Shown piece after piece: positions 14,472-22,631 of a stretch of DNA of 22,994 nt. Within the stretch, counting starts at the first letter, position 1, and the number at the start of each line of letters is the position of its first letter. A program made the translations under genes and the position numbers. The notes under the pieces are model-generated. The model ran no database searches, had not been told where the DNA came from, and saw only the letters and a list, made by a program, of their open reading frames with translations. The stretch covers positions 1 to 22,994 of the forward strand of contig JAPOLW010000007.1 in the NCBI GenBank assembly GCA_029976905.1, written 5' to 3'. This DNA is from a bacterium. GTDB lineage: Bacteria > Desulfobacterota > Binatia > UBA12015.

Positions 14472-15719
14472 ATGAACAAAACGCTCCTGGCTCTCGGCCT
14501 CTCGTTCCTTCTTGGCGGTTGTGCGGCCCGCGATGCGGAACCGAGCGGAGTGTGGGCGGCCATGCGTTCGGTTGGCGAGGAGTGGAAGGCGGCCGCGGCG
14601 CTCGGCGAGGATGCTCGCCCCGCCGGTACGAATCGGGGTGATGCCGATGGGGGGCGATACCTCACGGAGATCGCCTTCGAGCAGTTGCGCCGAAGCGTCT
14701 TCTCCGACCCCGACTTTCCAGCGTTGCGGCCACTCTTTCCGGAGGCGGCCCACACCGGCCTGGTCAATCCCGACAACCTCTACGAGTCGACGCCGATCCG
14801 GCCCGGCGTCGAGTATGTCGTGCGCGGCACCCGCGGCACCACGGCAGATCTCGTGTTCCAGGTCTACGAAGGGAGCCCCGGGGTGAAGGGCAGCCTTCGC
14901 GGCGTCTCGACCCTGTCGGCCGACCAATTGCGCGTCGAACCCGACGGGAGTTTCAAAATCTACGTCGGACCGACACCGCGAGCACACAACTGGCTACGCA
15001 CGGACGAGGGCGCGGGGCTCTTGCTGGTGCGGTGGAGCTACTCCGACTGGGCCACCGAGCAGGCTGGTCGGGCCGACATCATTCGCGTCGGATCCGAAGG
15101 CGAGCCGTCGCCCGACTACGATGCCGCCGTGGTGGAGCGCGGAATCCGCGCGGCCGGAGCTGCTGTACCCGACGCGGGCGGGTTCTGGCTCGATTTCGTG
15201 TCGCGCATTCGGCTCTTCGTCAGCGACAACGATGTCACCGCACTACGCGAGACCGGTGGCCAGGGGCTCGAAGGGCAGGTTTCGGCCATGGGTAAGTTTG
15301 CACTCCAGGACGGGGAGGCCCTGATCGTCACGATGCCCGCGACCGATGCGCGCTATCAGGGAATCCAACTGGGCAACTTCTGGTTCGACGCTCTGGAGTG
15401 GGCCAATCGACAGACGAGCCTTTCCCGGGGACAGTCTCGTCGAGCAGGCGATGGTCGTTACTACTACGTGATCGCCGCCGAAGATCCGGGCGTACCGAAC
15501 TGGCTCGATACGACCGGCCTTTCCGAAGGGCTCCTCTTCATTCGTTTCCAGGGGATTGCCACCCCGATCGCCGAGGACGAGGCACCGACGGCCAGGCTCG
15601 TCCGCCTCGACGAATTGCGGGAGTTTCTTCCCCCGGACACCCCGGTCTTTGATCATGCGGAGCGTCGCAAGCAACTCGCAGCGCGTCAGCAGCAACTTCG
15701 GCGCCGGTACGGTAGATGA
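14472..15719 (+). CDS. DUF1214-like lipoprotein
   Basis: A 415-residue protein with a lipoprotein signal (MNKTLLALGLSFLLGGC; lipobox LGGC, Cys17). The residue after the cysteine is Ala, consistent with outer-membrane sorting. The middle (RPGVEYVVRGTRGTTADLVFQVYEG, IYVGP) and the C-terminal third (ALIVTMPATDARYQGIQLGN, then FWFDALEWANRQTSLSRGQS and GRYYYVIAAEDPGVPNWLDT) resemble DUF1214-type beta-sandwich proteins of unknown function. These often occur near degradation genes. The final 40 residues are charged and Gln/Arg-rich. The ATG has AGGG at seven bases upstream. Its stop overlaps a potential ATG (ATGA) of the receptor gene that follows, so the two are almost certainly co-expressed. A role as a periplasm-side accessory to uptake is inference. 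Confidence 0.8.
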   Translation: MNKTLLALGLSFLLGGCAARDAEPSGVWAAMRSVGEEWKAAAALGEDARPAGTNRGDADGGRYLTEIAFEQLRRSVFSDPDFPALRPLFPEAAHTGLVNPDNLYESTPIRPGVEYVVRGTRGTTADLVFQVYEGSPGVKGSLRGVSTLSADQLRVEPDGSFKIYVGPTPRAHNWLRTDEGAGLLLVRWSYSDWATEQAGRADIIRVGSEGEPSPDYDAAVVERGIRAAGAAVPDAGGFWLDFVSRIRLFVSDNDVTALRETGGQGLEGQVSAMGKFALQDGEALIVTMPATDARYQGIQLGNFWFDALEWANRQTSLSRGQSRRAGDGRYYYVIAAEDPGVPNWLDTTGLSEGLLFIRFQGIATPIAEDEAPTARLVRLDELREFLPPDTPVFDHAERRKQLAARQQQLRRRYGR

Positions 15720-15766
15720 TCGCTCCTGTTCCGCCTGCTGCCGATTTTCGTCTAGTGTGCTGCGCC

Positions 15767-18304
15767 ATGGTTCGGTTGTTTCGCTCCCTTCTCGTCCTTG
15801 GGTTCGTTGCATCGCCGGTCGCGGTTTCTCCAGCGCGGGCTCAGCAGGAAAACGTCGCTCCCTCCGAGTATCTCGACAGCATCGAGACTCCGCAGGCCGG
15901 TGGAGTCGGCGCGATGAACGAATCGGACGCGGTTGCCACCGAAGCCGATGAGATCGCCGACGGCGACGTGCCGGCCTTCGAGAGCCAACGGCGCCAGGCG
16001 CAGGTGGAGGAGATCGTCGTCTCGGCCCGTCGGCGGGAGGAACTCCTCGAAGCCACGCCGGTCTCGGTGACGGCCCTTCCGGAGACCGCCTTGCGCGAAT
16101 TCGGCGTCGTACGCATCGAGGACATCCAGCAGTTGGTGCCGAACCTCACCTTCCAGACGTCGGCCACGGGCACCGAGGCTCTCGTCTATATTCGCGGTGT
16201 CGGGACGCCCCGGCCGCTGACTTCCTTCGACCCGGGCGTCGGCATCTACGTCGACGGGGTTTTCCTTCCGCGCGCGCAGGGGTCGCTGCTCAACGTCATC
16301 GACGTCGCCCAGATTGAAGTTTTACGCGGTCCGCAAGGAACTCTCTTCGGAAAGAACACCGTCGGCGGCGCGATCAACATCACGACGCAGAAACCGTCCG
16401 AGGAACTGGCGGCCTATGCCCTCGTCCGCACCGGGAACGTGGACTCGCCGAACAGTCATGGCCTGAACCTGGTCGATACCCGGGCCATGCTCAATCTGCC
16501 GATCGACATCGGTCCGCTCGAGGATCGTGTCTTCATGCGCCTGGGTTTCGGATCCCAGAACCGTGCGGGCTACATGTACAACGAACTCCAGGACCAGAAC
16601 TGGAACGACCGTAGCTCGCTCGCCTTCCTTGGGTCCTTGCGCATCGTCCCGCACGAAGATGTGACGATCGACATCTCCGGGAACTGGGATCGTCTGCGAA
16701 CGTTCGGCGAGGGGGGTGAGTGTGTCTTCGTCACCGAGACGTCGCTCCAGGGATTGACGCCCGGTCTTGCGGACTACTGCAAATCCGATCGCAAGCCCTA
16801 CCACTTTTCGGCAAACTGGCCGCAGTTGTGGGACATCCTGAGCGTCGGGTCGTGGGGCGTCCTCAATTGGGACGTGGGTCCGCTGCCGGGACTCGATGCG
16901 TTGAGCATCAAGGCGATCGGTTCCTGGCGTGAGCAGCGCATCGACGGTCGTCAGGATACCGATCTCACTCCGGCGCCGGCCGTGAACCAGTCGTTCTTTG
17001 GCAGCACGCCGCTTCCCGTGCCGATCGGCATGGACCCCGATGGGGCGCTCGACGGGCGCCCGGGGAACGCGCAGCAGCTTCAAGGCGAGTTGCAGGTCAA
17101 TGGTTCTGCGTTCGAGGAGAAATTGAGCTTCGTGGCGGGCTATTTCGCCTTCTGGGAGGACGCCCAAAACCAGACCGGAACCCGCGCGATCGTCGACGTG
17201 CTCAACACCCGCCAGGTCTCTCCACAGTCGACGGACAACTGGACCTGGGCGATCTTCGGTCAAGCGTCCTACGACTTCACGGATTGGGTGCAGTTGACCG
17301 GTGGCCTGCGCTACACCGAGGACAAGAAGGGCGTGACGTCGCAGCAGTTCGCGTGTATCCCGGGGCCCAACGGTACCTGCCAGGGCTTCAACGAGGCCTT
17401 CGACGAGTCGGATTCGGCGATCTGCAGCGCCTGGTCCCCCATGGGCACCCTGAGTCTCTCGTTGCCCGAGGAGTGGATGGGCGACACGCAACTCGATCAC
17501 CTGATGTGGTACTTCACCTACTCGCGCGGCTTCCGCGGCGGGGGATTCAATGTCATCCCGCAGCCCGATGCCGAAACGGGCGAACTCTCTCTGCAGCCCT
17601 TTGATCCCGAGACGCTCGACTCGTACGAACTCGGCTTCAAGCTCCTGGCCTTCGACCGTCGTCTCTCGACGAACCTGTCGCTCTTCTACGCCGAATACGA
17701 CGACATCCAGGTCGTGAGCATTCGCGACCTGGGCGACCCGGACGGTGACGGCGTGCCGAACATCGCGCAGGAGACTCGCAACGCGGCCCGAGCCACCACC
17801 AAGGGCCTCGAGCTCGAGGCCTTGTATCGGGCGGCCATGGGCCTGAACGTCGAGGGGTCCCTGGGGCTCTTCCGCGGGGTGTACGACGACTTCATAGGCA
17901 TTTCGGACGTGACCGGCGAGACACTCGACCGCTCGGGTGAGACCTTCAATCGCGTCCCCGAACTGCAGACCCACATCGCCATTCAGTATTCGATTCCGAC
18001 CCCGGTCGGATCGGATTTCCTCGATGGCTACGTGACGCCCCGGCTAGACTGGTACTACCAGTCGAAGGTCCATTTCTTCGGGCCCGAACTCGAGCCCGGC
18101 AACCAGTCGGGCTACAACCTCCTGCACGCCCGCCTGTCCTACTCGTTCAATCAGGGTCGGTCGCAGTTCGCCCTCTGGGGTCAGAATCTCACCAACGAAC
18201 GCTATCTCACCAACGGTCTGCCTTTGGTGACCAGCTTTGGAATCAGCCAGCAGCTCTTCGGCCTCACCCGAACCTACGGAGCGGAGTTCAGCCACAACTT
18301 CTAG
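15767..18304 (+). CDS. TonB-dependent outer-membrane receptor
   Basis: An 845-residue receptor. A signal peptide (MVRLFRSLLVLGFVASPVAV, cut after ARA at 25) is followed by a long acidic linker and a TonB box EEIVVSARRREE at about 81-92. The plug domain (about 95-210) has IRGVGTPRP, DPGVGIYVDGVF and EVLRGPQGTLFGKNTVGGAINITT. A 22-strand barrel ends in FSHNF with the usual terminal aromatic. A loop near the C-terminal half carries DPDGDGVPN, a calcium-loop-like motif. The plug resembles receptors in aromatic- and steroid-degrading bacteria rather than classic siderophore receptors, but the ligand cannot be read. ATG 15767 is preferred because it gives a proper signal peptide; the ATG at 15716 overlaps the upstream stop but would put 17 residues before it. 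No strong Shine-Dalgarno is visible at either start. Confidence 0.94.
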   Translation: MVRLFRSLLVLGFVASPVAVSPARAQQENVAPSEYLDSIETPQAGGVGAMNESDAVATEADEIADGDVPAFESQRRQAQVEEIVVSARRREELLEATPVSVTALPETALREFGVVRIEDIQQLVPNLTFQTSATGTEALVYIRGVGTPRPLTSFDPGVGIYVDGVFLPRAQGSLLNVIDVAQIEVLRGPQGTLFGKNTVGGAINITTQKPSEELAAYALVRTGNVDSPNSHGLNLVDTRAMLNLPIDIGPLEDRVFMRLGFGSQNRAGYMYNELQDQNWNDRSSLAFLGSLRIVPHEDVTIDISGNWDRLRTFGEGGECVFVTETSLQGLTPGLADYCKSDRKPYHFSANWPQLWDILSVGSWGVLNWDVGPLPGLDALSIKAIGSWREQRIDGRQDTDLTPAPAVNQSFFGSTPLPVPIGMDPDGALDGRPGNAQQLQGELQVNGSAFEEKLSFVAGYFAFWEDAQNQTGTRAIVDVLNTRQVSPQSTDNWTWAIFGQASYDFTDWVQLTGGLRYTEDKKGVTSQQFACIPGPNGTCQGFNEAFDESDSAICSAWSPMGTLSLSLPEEWMGDTQLDHLMWYFTYSRGFRGGGFNVIPQPDAETGELSLQPFDPETLDSYELGFKLLAFDRRLSTNLSLFYAEYDDIQVVSIRDLGDPDGDGVPNIAQETRNAARATTKGLELEALYRAAMGLNVEGSLGLFRGVYDDFIGISDVTGETLDRSGETFNRVPELQTHIAIQYSIPTPVGSDFLDGYVTPRLDWYYQSKVHFFGPELEPGNQSGYNLLHARLSYSFNQGRSQFALWGQNLTNERYLTNGLPLVTSFGISQQLFGLTRTYGAEFSHNF

Positions 18305-18653
18305 CCGCAGGTCATGCGGGCAATCCCCGAGGACCCACGCGCGCGGAGCGAGCACGTGCCGCTGGGGCCTCTCGGCACGGGCAAGAGATCCGAAGTCCAG
18401 TCCGGAGGCTCGCTCGCCTCGCGGCCGCTACCGCGTCGCCGGGGGCAACCGTGCCGTCTTCCCACGCGGGCCCGGGCGTGATAGCTCCGGCTCTGCCCGT
18501 GGAGAGCCCGGCTCGTTCATTTCTTCGTCGCGTTTCGGCGTTGTCGAAGCGCCCTGCCGAGAAGGCGAGGGCCGCCGTCATGCGTCCGGGATTCGACCGC
18601 GCCGCGGAGCGCACCATGGTGAGGCCCCCGGACGAAACCAGAGGACGACTGCG
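18305..18653. other. Intergenic region between receptor and P450 genes (349 nt)
   Basis: It contains two small hairpins near its left end (CCGCA/TGCGG right after the receptor stop, and the better one at 18356-18378). The P450 Shine-Dalgarno AGAGGA lies eight bases before the ATG at 18654. No small gene is convincing. The gap suggests the P450 operon has its own promoter, which I could not identify by eye. Confidence 0.5.
18356..18378 (+). terminator. Hairpin downstream of the receptor gene
   Basis: GTGCCG (18356-18361) and CGGCAC (18373-18378) form a 6-bp stem with an 11-base loop, 52 bases after the receptor stop. It lacks a T-rich tail, so it is only a candidate terminator. Confidence 0.3.
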
Positions 18654-19868
18654 ATGAGCAACCCAAACCCGAACCTCGAGACGAAGGAGATCAACCTGGT
18701 CGATGCCGAGTTTACCGCGGCACCGCAAGAGGCGTACCAGACACTCGTTCGACATTGCCCGGTCGGGACGATTCTCGGGACGGGAAGTCCGGTCGTGAGC
18801 CGGTACGAAGATGTGCGTTGGGCGTTGCGTCATCCGGAAGTCTTTTCGTCCGAGATGGACGTCCACGTTGGGTTGGGAACCGAGCGCCCGATGATCCCCC
18901 AGCAGATCGACCCGCCTCGTCAGACGCTCTATCGAAAGATCCTCGACCAGCGGTTCTCGCGTCGGCGCGTAATGGAAATCGAGCCGCGCGTACGAGCGCA
19001 TGCCAACCAGCTGATCGACTCGTTCATCGAGAAAGGCGAGTGCGAGTTCGATGCTGCCTTCGCGATCCCTTTGCCGTGCCAGGCCTTCCTCGAGCTCATG
19101 GGATTGCCGGTCGAGGAGCTCGATCTCTTTCTCGAACTCAAGAACGGCATCATTCGTCCACCTGTCAAATACGCGGACCTCGAGGGAGCTCAGGAGTACC
19201 GGCGCAAGACGGGCCGACGAATCTATGACTACTTCGAGGCCTTGATCGATCAGCGGCGTGCCGATCCGCGCGACGACATCATGACGCACCTGGTGACGAC
19301 TGAACTGGACGGCCGCCGTCTCGAACGCGCGGAGATCCTCGATATCTGTTTCCTCTTCCTCCTGGGAGGGCTCGACACGGTCACGGCGAGCCTCGGTTGC
19401 AATATCGCGTATCTCGCCGTCCACCCCGAGCAGCGCCGCCGCCTCGTCGAGAAACCCGAGTTGCTCGATGGCGCCGTGGAGGAGCTCCTGCGCTGGGAGA
19501 CACCGGTCATGATGGTGCCGCGCCTGGTGAAGCAGGACGTGACCATCGGTGGCGAGAAGCTCGGTGCCGGGACGATGGTCAGTTTGCTCATCGGGGCAGC
19601 CGACGTCGACGATGGTGAGTTCGAAGACGCAGACAGCGTCGATTTCGAACGCGAGCGTAATCGGCATCTGGCCTTCGGCGGTGGCCCGCACCGTTGCCTG
19701 GGCTCCCATCTCGCGCGCATGGAACTCCGGGTGGCCATGGAGGAGTGGCACCGGCGCATCCCGGATTACGCGGTGAAGCCGGGAGAGACACCGCGGTACA
19801 GCCCTGGAATCCGGGAGGTTCAATATCTCCCGCTGGTCTGGTCCCTCGGCAAGGAGGCAGAATCATGA
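18654..19868 (+). CDS. Cytochrome P450
   Basis: A 404-residue soluble bacterial P450. It has the I-helix oxygen-binding segment LLGGLDTVTAS (238-243), the ExxR pair E277/R280 in EELLRWETP, and heme loop FGGGPHRCLGSHLAR with the cysteine ligand C348. Distal helix residues include IDPPRQTLYRK (about 85-95), the bacterial C-helix region. The segment that usually reads AANRDP before the meander is GAADVDDGEF here, a mild deviation. P450s insert one oxygen atom into substrates such as terpenoids, steroids or fatty acids; the substrate is unknown. The ferredoxin gene overlaps its stop by four bases, so the electron donor is coupled. No ferredoxin reductase is in the window. The ATG start has AGAGGA eight bases upstream. 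Confidence 0.96.
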   Translation: MSNPNPNLETKEINLVDAEFTAAPQEAYQTLVRHCPVGTILGTGSPVVSRYEDVRWALRHPEVFSSEMDVHVGLGTERPMIPQQIDPPRQTLYRKILDQRFSRRRVMEIEPRVRAHANQLIDSFIEKGECEFDAAFAIPLPCQAFLELMGLPVEELDLFLELKNGIIRPPVKYADLEGAQEYRRKTGRRIYDYFEALIDQRRADPRDDIMTHLVTTELDGRRLERAEILDICFLFLLGGLDTVTASLGCNIAYLAVHPEQRRRLVEKPELLDGAVEELLRWETPVMMVPRLVKQDVTIGGEKLGAGTMVSLLIGAADVDDGEFEDADSVDFERERNRHLAFGGGPHRCLGSHLARMELRVAMEEWHRRIPDYAVKPGETPRYSPGIREVQYLPLVWSLGKEAES

Positions 19869-20068
19869 AAAAGGTACGGGTCGATCTCGACCTCTGCGTC
19901 GGACACGGGCGCTGCTACGAGTTGGCGCCCGAGGTCTTCGAAGAGGATGAGGATCGAGGCCACTGTCGCGTCCGGATCGAGCGGGTGGAGGGCGAGCAAG
20001 CCCAACTCGCTCAACGCGCGTCCGACAACTGCCCCGAGGGCGCGATCTTCGTCGAGGACGGGGACTGA
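19865..20068 (+). CDS. P450-associated single-cluster ferredoxin with CxxHxxC...CP motif
   Basis: A 67-residue ferredoxin. Cluster ligands are C11, C17 and C56 (C-P), with His14 in place of the second cysteine (CVGHGRC). This pattern belongs to the small [3Fe-4S] or His-ligated [4Fe-4S] ferredoxins that serve bacterial P450s, best known from actinobacteria. The acidic middle (FEEDEDRGH) is typical. The ATG overlaps the P450 stop (ATGA), so it is translated with its likely redox partner. C34 is extra and probably not a ligand. It would pass electrons singly from an unseen NAD(P)H reductase to the P450. Confidence 0.93.
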   Translation: MKKVRVDLDLCVGHGRCYELAPEVFEEDEDRGHCRVRIERVEGEQAQLAQRASDNCPEGAIFVEDGD

Positions 20069-20072
20069 GCCC

Positions 20073-22166
20073 GTGCGGGGGATCGGCGTCCGCGCCTGGA
20101 AGCCGCTGGCCTTCCTGTTGTTGCTCGGGGGCCTTCCCGCCTGCTCCGGGGGCGGGGGGCCGTCCGGGGCGACTCCGGGCGAGCCAGGGCCCGTCGATCC
20201 ACCCCTCGAACGACCGTGGGCATACCTCGACCGGGCGCTAGGGTGTGACGATCTACGCGAAGCGCTGCGGAACGATGCGCGCGTCAAGATCGGCGTCCAG
20301 GCCGACTCCCTGCGCGCCGGGGCTTGGCAGGACGACGAGATCGGCAACTTTGATCCGTTGCCCGTTCCGGCCGCGCCGGGGCCGGATTCCGGCGGGAGCC
20401 GCGGTCCAGAGGACTTCACCGATACCAATGTCCAGGAGACCGGCGTCGACGAGGCCGACTTCGTCGAGACCGACGGGGAACGCATCTACCTTCTACATGC
20501 TGGCCAGCTGGTCGTGGTGGATTCGTGGCCTCCCGAAGGGAGTGCGCTCGAAGCGAGCCTCCCGATCGAAGGGCAGCCCCGGGCGATGTTCGTCGCCCTC
20601 GGGCGGGCCGCGGTCTTCTCCGATGTCTATGACGCCGGCGGGGCTCTGCGTGTTCGGGGGGATTGTCTGGGGATCGGGCCGCCCGTTCCGTCGATCGAGC
20701 CGGCGATCGCAATCGACGAGGGGATTTGTGCCCCGGCGTTCACGAAGCTCACCCTCGTCGATCTGGAGGCGGGGCCTCGCGTCGTTCGCGAGATCTACCT
20801 CGAGGGCACCTATACGGCCGCCCGCCGGCACGACGCGATCGTGCGGCTCGTCGTACAGGGTGGGTTCGGAGTTCCACCGGAGGTTCCAGATTTCTGGAGC
20901 GAGCTCTACAGCGGGCCCCTGCCAGCTTCCGAAGAGGAATTTCTCGAACGGGTGGATGCCTGGGAAGCCATGGCGCTCGAGGCGATTGCATCGAGCGACC
21001 TCGACGACTGGCTTCCGGGCCAGTGGGAGCGACGAGCGGGCGTCCTCGAGGAGTTGCCTCCGCTTTGTACGGCCGTCCACCTACCGGCGGCCGGGGCGAG
21101 TGGCCATGGAATGACGCGCGTCCTGGGTCTCGACATGGGCCTCGACGAGGGGCCCACCTACGACACCCTGGTCCTGGGATACGCGCGTGACGTCTACGCC
21201 AGTCCCGAGCGTCTGGTCCTCGCCCAGCCCGAATGGAACCCGGACGAGAGCGGGGACCGCACGGCCCTCCATCTCTTCGCGATCGGTCCAGGGAATGTCG
21301 AGTCCCGCTACCTCGGCTCGGGATCCGTGCCGGGCATCCCGTTGAACCAATTCGCCTTCGACATGGACGACGAGATTCTGCGGGTGGCCGCAACCCAGAC
21401 CGGCTGGAATTCCGGGGGCAGCGACGTCACGACCCGGAGCCGGATCGTGACCCTCCGACTCGAAGGGAACACGCTCACCCAGCTGGGGGAGACCGAGGGG
21501 CTCGCACCAGGAGAGCGCATCTACGCGGTTCGCTTTCGTGGTGATCGTGGGTACCTCGTCACGTTCCGCCAGATCGACCCGCTCTTCGTCGTCGACCTGA
21601 GCGATCCGACCCGCCCGACCGTCCTCGGGGAGCTCGAGTTGCCCGGCTTCAGCGAGTACATGCAGCCCCTGGGTGGGGATCATCTACTGACGATCGGCCA
21701 GGAAGCGGACCTCCAGGGGCGGGTGCAGGGGTTGGCTCTGCGGATCTTCGACGTTTCGGAGGACACCAGGCCGATCCTGGCGCATGCCTACTTCTTCTCG
21801 GGCAACGGGTGGTCGGCCGCGAACAGCGACCATCGCGCCTTTACGTTCGACCCGCGACGGGGTCTACTGACGTTTCCGTACGTGTCCTACCAGGAAGACT
21901 TTCGGTCGACTCTCGAGCTTTTCGCCGTCGATGTGGAGACGGGCTTCACGTTGCTGGGGGAGGTCGAACACACGAGTTTCGTGGCAGAGGCGTGTGGGGC
22001 CATCGATGACTGGCGGTGTCCGTATACGCCGGAGATCCGGCGCGGCCTCTTCATCGAGGATTTCTTGTACTCGGTGAGCGCCGCCGGCATCCAGGCGCAC
22101 GCGGTAGACGACCTCGAGACCGTGTTGGCGCAGATTTCGCTGCCACTCCCCGGCGGGCAACCCTGA
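20073..22166 (+). CDS. Secreted beta-propeller domain lipoprotein (PF09826-like)
   Basis: A 697-residue protein from a GTG start, four bases after the ferredoxin stop. The N-terminus is a lipoprotein signal (KPLAFLLLLGGLPAC, Cys24), then a Gly/Pro-rich linker to about residue 50. The propeller signature TNVQETGVDEADFVETDGE lies at 118-136, with ERIYLLHAGQLVVVD as the first blade. Later blades show SDPTRPTVLGELELPGFSEY and LLTIGQEADLQGRVQGL, and DHRAFTFDPRRGLLTFPYVS is the conserved late motif. This family is found in archaea and bacteria as extracellular or surface proteins of unknown function. Its job next to a P450 operon is unclear: it could be a surface binding or scaffold protein for the substrate. 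The start has GGGGA about ten bases upstream. Confidence 0.9.
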   Translation: MRGIGVRAWKPLAFLLLLGGLPACSGGGGPSGATPGEPGPVDPPLERPWAYLDRALGCDDLREALRNDARVKIGVQADSLRAGAWQDDEIGNFDPLPVPAAPGPDSGGSRGPEDFTDTNVQETGVDEADFVETDGERIYLLHAGQLVVVDSWPPEGSALEASLPIEGQPRAMFVALGRAAVFSDVYDAGGALRVRGDCLGIGPPVPSIEPAIAIDEGICAPAFTKLTLVDLEAGPRVVREIYLEGTYTAARRHDAIVRLVVQGGFGVPPEVPDFWSELYSGPLPASEEEFLERVDAWEAMALEAIASSDLDDWLPGQWERRAGVLEELPPLCTAVHLPAAGASGHGMTRVLGLDMGLDEGPTYDTLVLGYARDVYASPERLVLAQPEWNPDESGDRTALHLFAIGPGNVESRYLGSGSVPGIPLNQFAFDMDDEILRVAATQTGWNSGGSDVTTRSRIVTLRLEGNTLTQLGETEGLAPGERIYAVRFRGDRGYLVTFRQIDPLFVVDLSDPTRPTVLGELELPGFSEYMQPLGGDHLLTIGQEADLQGRVQGLALRIFDVSEDTRPILAHAYFFSGNGWSAANSDHRAFTFDPRRGLLTFPYVSYQEDFRSTLELFAVDVETGFTLLGEVEHTSFVAEACGAIDDWRCPYTPEIRRGLFIEDFLYSVSAAGIQAHAVDDLETVLAQISLPLPGGQP

Positions 22167-22184
22167 GCGCGGCTGAAGCGCCAG

Positions 22185-22631
22185 CTACTGCACCAATTCG
22201 AGGATCGTCCCGTCGGGATCCTTGAAGCAGACAAAGCGCGTAGGGGCCTGGCCTTCCAAAGCCACGGTGGCCGGCTCGGAGAGGAATTCCACGCCGTGTG
22301 ATTTCAGCTCGGCCATGTCGGCGTCGAGATCGTCCGTGGCCAGAGCGATCCGTGCAATGCCGAGATGGTAGAGGTGAGCGTAGGGAGGCGCTGCATCGGT
22401 GGGCTCTTGCCACTCGAGCAGATCGATCACCAGGGGCGTCCGGGCATTTCGAAGCGCGAGGAGGGCGCCTTTGACCCGGTAGGGCGGCATTCCGACGGCG
22501 GCGGCAACCTCTGGCGTATTGGTCGGTGCGACGTCGACGGCGCGTGCGAAGCCCAGGCGCTCGTAGAAGGCCAGGGAGCGGTCGAAGTCGCTACAATTGA
22601 CGTTTACGTGCACCAGGCCCGAGATATTCAT
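22185..22631 (-). CDS. VOC superfamily (glyoxalase/dioxygenase-like) protein
   Basis: A 148-residue protein with one pair of beta-alpha-beta-beta-beta modules. The N-terminal LVHVNVNCSDFDRSLAFYERLGF is the first module, with the metal-ligand histidine position. The second module has HLGIARIALATDDLDADMAEL, and FKDPDGTILELVQ carries the C-terminal glutamate. The family includes glyoxalase I, ring-cleaving dioxygenases and epimerases; this one is not assignable further. ATG 22631 is preferred over the adjacent GTG 22634, because GGAGG lies seven bases upstream of the ATG. Its start overlaps the stop of the SDR gene upstream (TGATG), so they form an operon. It is convergent with the propeller gene, 18 bases apart. 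Confidence 0.9.
   Translation of the reverse strand: MNISGLVHVNVNCSDFDRSLAFYERLGFARAVDVAPTNTPEVAAAVGMPPYRVKGALLALRNARTPLVIDLLEWQEPTDAAPPYAHLYHLGIARIALATDDLDADMAELKSHGVEFLSEPATVALEGQAPTRFVCFKDPDGTILELVQ

Noticed and set aside
16322..17974. Minus-strand open frame (550 codons) inside the TonB receptor
   Set aside because: Antisense shadow. The plus strand has a continuous receptor with plug, barrel and terminal motifs.
18312..19823. Minus-strand open frame (503 codons) opposite the P450
   Set aside because: Antisense shadow with no recognisable motif; the P450 motifs are on the plus strand.
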